64,000 nt of DNA from Nepenthes gracilis (Eukaryota > Streptophyta > Magnoliopsida > Caryophyllales > Nepenthaceae), in assembly GCA_033239525.1 (NCBI GenBank), contig BSYO01000015.1:15623713-15687712 (forward strand), in the 5' to 3' direction. Positions 57,561 to 64,000 of the stretch are shown piece by piece. Both the position numbers and the translations under genes were made by a program. The notes beneath the pieces are model-generated. The model searched no databases, was not told the DNA's origin, and was given only the letters and a program-made list of their open reading frames with translations. Numbering within the stretch: position 1 is the stretch's first letter; every line of letters starts with the position of its first letter.

Positions 57561-58700
57561 AAAGTAGCCTTCTTCATTTATGCATATTAAGTTTTTGAGT
57601 TGACTAAGATTTTACTGACATAGTATATCAAGCATTGTATTCCTGGTTTTTCTCTAACTAGATGGCATTTAGAGTTATTTCTAAAATGTCCAAGTAAATA
57701 TATAATTCCTCATCTTCCTTAGAAACAAGTTAGCAAAAGCAAATGTGCAATCTATTCCTTCAAATCCTATAAAGCTTGTTGGCACTCACTCGTCCATCAA
57801 AACTCCTTTATCTTTAGTCCTCTCAATACTTTGTAAAATGTCAAATACTTATTAGCTGGCTTAGCCATGAATCGGGATAGTACTACAAATCATCCAATTA
57901 GCCCTTGGATATCTTTAATCATCTGAGGTGGCTCCATATCCATAGTTGCTATATTCTTCTTTAGGTTTGTCTCCATCCTATATCGAGAGATTATGAAACC
58001 CAAGAACTTACCAGAAGATATCCCAAAGAAACACTTTATTGGATTTAGTTTCATTCGGTTTCTTTTAGTACATAGAACGTCCCTACCGGATTGTTAATAT
58101 AGTGATTGATAAGTATTCTTTTGACAAGCATATCATCAACGCACACCCACCATATTTTTATAACCTATTATTCAAATATTTTGTTTACCAACCTTTGATA
58201 TGTGACACCTACATTCTTTAATTTAAAAGGTATCATTTTGAATCAATAGGTTCCCTTATCTATCATAAATGAGGTTATCTTTTCATTTTTCAAATTCATC
58301 CGGATCTCAATATACCATGAATAAGTATTTATAAAATTTTGTAATTGTTGTCCGAATGTCAAATCTACAAGTTGGTTGATTCTTAATAGTGAAAAACTAT
58401 CTTTTGGGCACATTTTATTCACATCTATAAAGTCAATGAGCATCCTTTATTTATTATTACTATTCTTTATAATGACAAGATTAGATAACTAGTCCAAGTA
58501 ATTGAGTTCCCTAATGAAGCCAACCTTGTGTAACTTTTTAACCACTTCTCAAGTAGCCCTAAGTTTTTTGATGAAGTAGTTTTGTTTTTTCTATCTAATA
58601 GGTTTACTTTTAGAGACGTGGCTCAAATTGTCAACCTCATCTTCAACAGAATATATAGCATGCCAGCCAATGTCCAAACAAAAGCATCTACATTGCCTCG
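57561..58700 (-). pseudogene. Reverse transcriptase remnant of Tat element C
   Basis: The frame 58443-58243 reads LIDFIDVNKMCPKDSFSL, INQLVDLT, then IEIRMNLKNEKITSFMIDKG, equal to VDFTDLNKACPKDSFPLPRIDQLVD and QIRMHPEDEEKTSFITDRG in intact Tat elements. Near 58130 VCVDDMLVK keeps the two Asp of YVDD, with Tyr changed to Cys. KDIQGLIG*FVVLSRFMAKP follows near 57940-57870. Confidence 0.78.
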
Positions 58701-59500
58701 TAAGAATTCTATCGATCCTATATTTAGATCTTGATCTAATAAAAAATTGATTTGGACATATTTATCTGGATTTGTCATATTCAAAAGAATTTGAAATGAT
58801 GACTCATCAGCTTGAGCCTATTAAATGAAGGCCTCACCCCAAAGATCGAATTCTTCGATGGGTTGTGGGGGAGCTGAACCATTGATTTGTGTTAGATAGT
58901 AACTTTATTGAGTCATCTAATTTATTTTAACTTGTTTAATCCTATATTTAGTTAGAATCTTTATTTTTAGATACATGATGGAGGTAACCACTTTGAATGT
59001 TGTCAGGAACAGTTGACCCAATATGGCATTATAAATTGAGGAAAGATCTATCACCAATAAAGTTAGTCGATAGGAGGTCGTCTTTAGACATATCTCTATT
59101 ATAACTTCTAGGTATAAGATTCCCTTAACTTGGACCGATTCATAACCCAGCCCGTATGGCAGTCTGGCCGATGGATCCATTTGATTGCATTTATGTCCTA
59201 ACTTAATAAATATATCAAAATAAAAAATATTTCTTAAATTTTTATTATCAATCAAAACTTGTTTCAATTGTTAGTCCTAAACTCCATTTATAATGAGTGC
59301 AACTATAACAAAAGGATCAGAATAGGGAAATATTGCATGTATTATATCACCATTACTAAAACTAATAAAATATTTCTTTACCTCTAATTCCATATCTTGA
59401 TAGAGGAAACTTCTTCCAAATGATTTAGAACTTCTAAGTAAGCAGGTTTGGTGGATAACATGTTGATAACCCATATAATTACCCAATTATTCAATTGCTT
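58701..59500 (-). pseudogene. Protease region of Tat element C
   Basis: The frame 59486-59277 reads YFISFSNGDIIHAIFPYSDP, FVIVAL. The frame 59267-58917 reads KQVLIDNKNLRNIFYFDIF, YESVQVKGILYLEVII, and LLVIDLSSIYNAILGQ. The same blocks occur in element B (FIDNENSRNILYLDIF; VVDMLSVYNTILG). The D-S/T-G active site is replaced by DNKN. Confidence 0.72.
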
Positions 59501-60980
59501 AGGTAACTATTTGTTATCCTTATCTTTGCCCGGAGTGCCCCAAAATCGATCTCCTTCTAAAAGTTTGACAATCCTCGGTAGTATGCCTCAAAATCGACAA
59601 TAGAGGTAGTATTTAATTGGTCTTCTTCGAGTTCTTAACTGACTTTGGCCACTTTAGGAACATTTCATTTTAAATTTGTATCAAAATGTTTGTTTAGATA
59701 TCAGTGAGAGGCATGAGGTGTAACAACTTGTATTTTATATAAACACATAACTCAATCCTTTATTGCTTATGATAATCCGAAGCAATTGATTGCCGTTGTT
59801 TAAACATTTTCCTCCTCATTAGGGACTAGATACTACTCATAATTCAAGCATTCTAGCCTTTAGGCATCATTCACCTCTTCTACTATAATGTAAGAACGGA
59901 AATTATCTCAATCTTCAAAAAATGTCTTGGGGTCCTACTGAACTAACAACTTAAAGAAGTTGCCCGGATGAATTGTCATTATAAAGGCATTCAAATTCAC
60001 CTCATTAATGAGTTTTGATATTCCACTGGCCTCAGTGTTCAATATGGCTAGAAAATACTTTAGGCTCTCATTGGGAGCCTACCTTATCCTAATAAGATAT
60101 TGGGGTTGTTTTTCTTTCTTCTAACTAGATGTGAAGTGGGATAGAAATTGGTTACTTAATTCCTAGAAAGTCTCAATAGAATTTGATCTTAGCCTGTGGA
60201 ACTAAATTCCTGAGTCTCAAAAGAAAATAGAGGAACAACACACGGTATCCACCAGATTCTAGAAGTTGAGTAGCGTGTAAAAGTTGTCCAAATAATCCAT
60301 TGGATATTTACTTCCATCATATGGATCCAATATAGTTATTTTAAATTTATAAAAGAGCCGATAACTCTTGATCTCAACTGGTGTTCAACCCTATTAGGTC
60401 ATTTGGGCAATAGATATTCTTGGAAAAATGTGCTACTCTATTCTTTAAATACGCTTGTCCACTTCAATTGTTGAATAAATTTGCTTTACATTGAGAAATG
60501 TTATCAACGCCAAATGATTAATAAATATGGAAAGTATCTACTTGGCCGAAAGGGCTTAGAGCATACTATTGCATGATCCTTTCTCTTAGATGGATTGACT
60601 CCCGGAATCTCAAGCATACTAAGGATTCTGTCACCCTAGGCTCTCTTTTTGACCTCAAAATTTAGCCTTTGAGTAGAAAAAGAACAACTTGGTTCTCTGA
60701 ATTGGGAGCCACATGTGTCTTTGGTTGAGAGTAGTTCCCCCTTGATGCAACTTTCTTACCTTTTGACCTCCTTCTTAAGATCGAAGCTTGTATATGGAAG
60801 GCCTTAGTTTGATTGGTCTGATCCTCAAATCTATTATAAAAAGAATTTTAACATATTTGACATATCTTATATTTAAGCGCCTGAGGTTTCAATATCCGAA
60901 ATAGCTAGTGAGCAAATGCTTCCTTGGATGCCTTGTTCTGAGAGGATGATGTGAGAGGGGACATTCTTTGATAAATAGTT
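59501..60980 (-). pseudogene. gag remnant of Tat element C
   Basis: Minus-strand fragments NQFLSHFTSS, KQPQYLIRIR, NESLKYFLAILNTEASGISK, LINEVNLNAFIMTIHPGNFF and EDWDNFRSYIIVEEVN-like segments match the gag of elements A and B (FLSQFASS, KQPRHLVHVKQ, ESLKSF, LINGVKLTAF). Stops are frequent. Confidence 0.68.
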
Positions 60981-61183
60981 TGATTGTTCATGTGCCCTTA
61001 TATTTAACATATCGACTAGTCTTATTAAAGAATGTGAGTTAACGGATTATTGAAGGTGTAATCTAATTTAAGTAGAAACAAGTAGTTTGATTGTATTTTT
61101 TATAGACAATATCAATGATACATACCTACAATTTGGATTACAATTCGAAAGAACTTTTTTTAAACCATTTTTTGATTCTGATT

Positions 61184-62270
61184 TTATACACCATAACCAT
61201 AATTACTCATTATGGTTGAATTAAGTAGGAAAATTGAACTTTTAGTAACATCTCTAATACCAATAACCCTCAATGAACCATCATTACTCATTTTTAAATC
61301 TCCATAGTCCCCAAAAGTATAAATGGTGAAGAGGAACTTCCTTGATATCATATGATGTGATGAACCACTATTCATCACCCAATTCTTCTCTTGGCTCAAA
61401 AAGCTTTGTGTCTTCTCGGCATAGATAACTAGAAAATCTTTGCCAGAAGTAATAGTGGCCTAATTATTTTCACCATAATCCCTCCTCTCTTGACCCTCGC
61501 CTCCGCCCGCCTTCTCCTACTTCCTTTTGAAGTAATCCCATTTCATGTGACCCTTCTTACCACAATAAAGCGCTCCATGTCATGAAACTTGGATTGGCCG
61601 TTGCCCCTCGGCGATTTGTTGTCCCAATCTCTTGATCTCCCATATCTCCAACCGCTAATGGATACCAAGAGTCTTGACTCCTCTGAAGTCTCAACGTTTC
61701 TCCTCTACCTTGACTCATTTATTTGTAAGGAAGTAATAACCTCATACAAATTAAGCATGTCTTTTTTAAATAGTAGCATTGTGACAATATAATCGTATGA
61801 TACTATCAAAAAAGCTAGTAATACCAATGCCTTATCTTCTTCCTTAATCTTTTCATCAAATACCAATACTTACGTCAAAATCTAGTTGAACTAATCCAAA
61901 TACTTCTTAAAACTTTTCCCTTTTGACAAATGAACGTCATAAAATTTCTTCTACACAAGCAATCTTATCGTCAAGGATTTTGACTTATATTGACTTTTAA
62001 ATTTTATCCAAACTTTCGCTGAGTCCAACAAGTCAATGATTTCTTGAAAAGTATTATTTATAATATACAACTTGATTATATAATTAATAAGATTTATCAT
62101 ATCTTGTCACTTCTCATCCTTTATCTTCTCTGACTTATCCTCCTTAGTCTGAAGTATTTTAACCATTCCTTTTGGAATCAAAATATTTTTTACATTTCTT
62201 GTCAAAGAATAAAACTATTTCTCCCATTAAATTACTCAACATAGAATGGTAAAGTCTTTGATATTAATGT
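61184..62270 (-). pseudogene. copia gag and protease start
   Basis: Near 61590-61540 the minus strand reads ALYCGKKGHMKWDYFKRK, a CCHC knuckle whose first Cys is Ala and last Cys is Tyr. It continues with SGKDFLVIYAEKTQS, then NWVMNSGSSHHMISRKFLF, where the protease active site DSG is NSG, and GDYGDLKMSNDGSLRVIGI. The gag body (62270-61600) is open only in short stretches. It ends at a stop near 61184. Confidence 0.75.
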
Positions 62271-62291
62271 AATCAAATCATAGGTTTACAA

Positions 62292-62307
62292 CCACTTTCT
62301 GATACCA
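62292..62307 (-). other. Primer-binding site of copia element, initiator-Met type
   Basis: TGGTATCAGAAAGTGG on the minus strand, five bases inside the LTR end; TGGTATCAGA pairs with the 3' end of initiator Met tRNA, the usual copia primer. Confidence 0.75.
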
Positions 62308-62312
62308 CTTAT

Positions 62313-62925
62313 TGGGGTTCGACCTGAATACATATGACCCGATACAACGGAACAAAATCTAAACCCTGGTCAAATATTAACCACTAAACTCATAAGTATA
62401 AAAAATATAATAATACAGTTAAATTTTATTCAACTTATCAATTATATATTTAACATTAGAGTTATGATTCTTATATAGATAACCTCCATCCTAAATCAAT
62501 AAGAAAATATAACACACTTTTTTAAGTTATTAGATAAAATTTTTTAAAAAATCTCTCAAATAAAATCTTTCAAATAAAATAAAAAATTAAATAAAATCTT
62601 TTCTAATCAAATAAAAGATCTCTCCTAATTTAAAATATTTTTATATTCGTACAGTACTCGTGTCATCTCATCTGAACCACCAAACGGTATATTAAATTGA
62701 TATAGACCCATACGGGAATGAATATTAATTCAATACTCTAAACCGATAAGTTAGATCTTTATAAACTCAACCTTATCTCATGCTATTTCAAGTTAGTTAA
62801 TTTTAAAAATATACCTCTATAGTTTGTACATGCAATATTCAGAGGCTCCCTACAAAAGTTAGTTAATTTTAGCATATTCAATAGAGTCTAAGTTGAATGA
62901 TATTGTTTCTTCCGAGCCTACAACA
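62313..62925 (-). repeat. Probable 5' LTR of copia element (613 bp)
   Basis: Minus strand starts TGTTGTAGGCTCGG and ends GTCGAACCCCA. The right-hand end is fixed by the primer site; the TGTTG start is typical of copia LTRs, but no second copy exists in the window to prove it. Confidence 0.5.
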
Positions 62926-63769
62926 ACCGAGGAGTTCTTCCGTTCAATTCTTCTTTATAGAGTTTAAAACACATAGAATTTCAATAATTTTTTATAAGAT
63001 GATACTAATAAATAAAAGACATTCGCTCCCTTAATATTAAAAAAAAAAAAAAATCAAATGGGAATTTCTAATGATAGACATTTTGACTATACAAAGGAGT
63101 CAATTTGGGTGAAGGGAGCAGTGATTTTAAATCTTGTGCAAGTCTAACACACTGGGATTCAACATCTAGTTGTTTTGTAATTCAATTATAAGTACTTTTG
63201 ACATGATTCAAGAGCTACTTTTTACTCCTCAAAGCATTTCCAAAATAGTTGAGAGCAAAGTTAATAGACAATATTTAAACTTACAAACACTAAAATTATA
63301 GTGAATATGTTTTTCTACACTTAAGTATAAATTAGAAAATCACAATTTTATTATATATATAAAAAATTATATATTCAGATGTTTTAATATAAAGTATTAC
63401 CATCCACAAGCACATAATATAAAATAAATTACAAAAAATAGAAATAGTATACAATATGGGGAAGAAGAAAAATGTTTGAACAATCCGTTCAACACGAAGA
63501 CCCTTTAAAATTTGAGGTACCAAAAGAAAGTTCAATATATAAGATGAGTGAACGTATAGATAGACGAATATATACATTGATCCTCTAGCTGACCAATACT
63601 GGATAGCTAATTATCTAATATTTTTTTTAGATTTATAGATCTGTAACTATTTCGACACATTCGAGCTCCTTCGAGTGAATATCCAATTGATCGGACTCTC
63701 ACAACAGTAATATATCTCAAATCTATGTATGAGCGAGTACTAAAAATTTGTAAGTTTACGTGCTAATAA
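62926..63769. other. Unassigned AT-rich sequence
   Basis: No coding region or repeat family recognised. A poly-A run of about 15 lies near 63039-63053. Confidence 0.35.
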
Positions 63770-63940
63770 AAGGTAATATACAAAATTAATATAGCTACTA
63801 ATTTTGATTTGTCGGGTCTTATTAATTTGATTTGTCACATTCAAATTTTTTAGATTTTAACGTTATTTATTAAATTTATTTAAAATTTTAATTTTTAAAA
63901 ATATTAATTAATTAAACCTACTAAATTTCATAATATGACA
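63770..63940 (+). repeat. 3' end of a Tekay-like LTR (group I), plus strand
   Basis: CGGGTCTTATTAATTTG, TTTGTCACATTCAAATTTT, AACGTTATTTATTAAATT and the end ATATGACA match the tails at 28540-28685 and, on the minus strand, 7175-7320. The following ACTAGAAACTTG does not resemble the usual primer site. Confidence 0.6.
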
Positions 63941-64000
63941 ACTAGAAACTTGATTATATAATGATTTTCTTAAATCTACAAACCCTAAAATATTCAAACA

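Larger units (their letters stand above)
56020..60980 (-). mobile_element. Highly decayed Tat-lineage gypsy element (element C), minus strand
   Basis: Gag, protease, RT, RNase H and integrase remnants occur in order from 60980 to about 56020. No LTR was identified at either side; the right side meets a copia fragment near 61000-61180. The sequence is much more AT-rich than elements 1, A and B and carries many more stops, so it is older. Confidence 0.8.
61184..62925 (-). mobile_element. 5' end of a Ty1/copia element (Tork/Tnt1-like), minus strand
   Basis: LTR, initiator-Met primer site, gag with CCHC region and start of protease are present on the minus strand. At about 61180 the copia reading ends, near the start of Tat element C. 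Integrase, RT, RNase H and the other LTR are missing. The order gag-protease next to a GDYG..KMSNDGSLRVIGI block fits the Tork/Tnt1 group of copia elements. Confidence 0.75.

Noticed and set aside
1..64000. tRNA, rRNA or organelle-derived insertions
   Set aside because: No cloverleaf, TTCGA-type T-loop context or rRNA core sequence was recognised on either strand; the tRNA-like strings found are primer-binding sites.

Overview
This is a stretch of plant (angiosperm) heterochromatin-like DNA made almost entirely of decayed, nested LTR retrotransposons. The plant assignment rests on Tat-lineage Ty3/gypsy elements with plant-type LTRs, long Tekay/Del-like gypsy LTRs that start TGTAATAT, a Tork-like Ty1/copia gag, an L1-type LINE whose ORF1 has the plant DUF4283 domain, and one exon of a plant ABCB (MDR-type) transporter. 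No intact host gene, tRNA, rRNA or CRISPR array was recognised. Calls were made by reading translations and family motifs by eye; no database search was run.

Layout. 1-6721: 3' part of a Tat-lineage gypsy element (+): RT end, two RNase H domains, integrase, a 3' UTR with 40-bp tandem repeats, an antisense PF04195-type ORF, and a 3' LTR. It abuts the leader and LTR tail of a Tekay-like element (6722-7400). 7400-9771: unassigned, with a 55-bp tandem repeat and an LTR-like TATA box. 9772-20031: a minus-strand Tekay-like element (long LTRs, short internal region) split by a LINE (13115-16435) with a 16-bp target duplication. 20032-28685: a plus-strand Tekay-like element with two LTRs and a ruined gag-pol. 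28686-31378: unassigned. 31379-31918: a lone, frameshifted ABCB nucleotide-binding-domain exon.

33031-38603: 3' LTR and plus-strand antisense ORF of a second Tat-type element lying on the minus strand. 38604-42927: 5' half of a minus-strand Tekay-like element with a 141-bp tandem duplication in RT. 43469-50055: two 5' halves of different Tat elements joined in opposite orientation. 50056-51247: LTR fragment. 52411-54720: solo LTR flanked by GATTT. 56020-60980: very decayed minus-strand Tat element. 61184-62925: 5' end of a minus-strand copia element. 63770-63940: another Tekay-like LTR tail.

Nothing here works together as a pathway. The organisation is the record of insertion into insertion, LTR recombination, truncation and decay. 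Many in-frame stops and motif losses are of the C-to-T/G-to-A type expected of methylated DNA. The most unusual items are the antisense ORFs carried by two Tat elements, the inverted two-element chimera, the repeat-plus-GC-block module shared by all long LTRs, and the orphan ABC exon.
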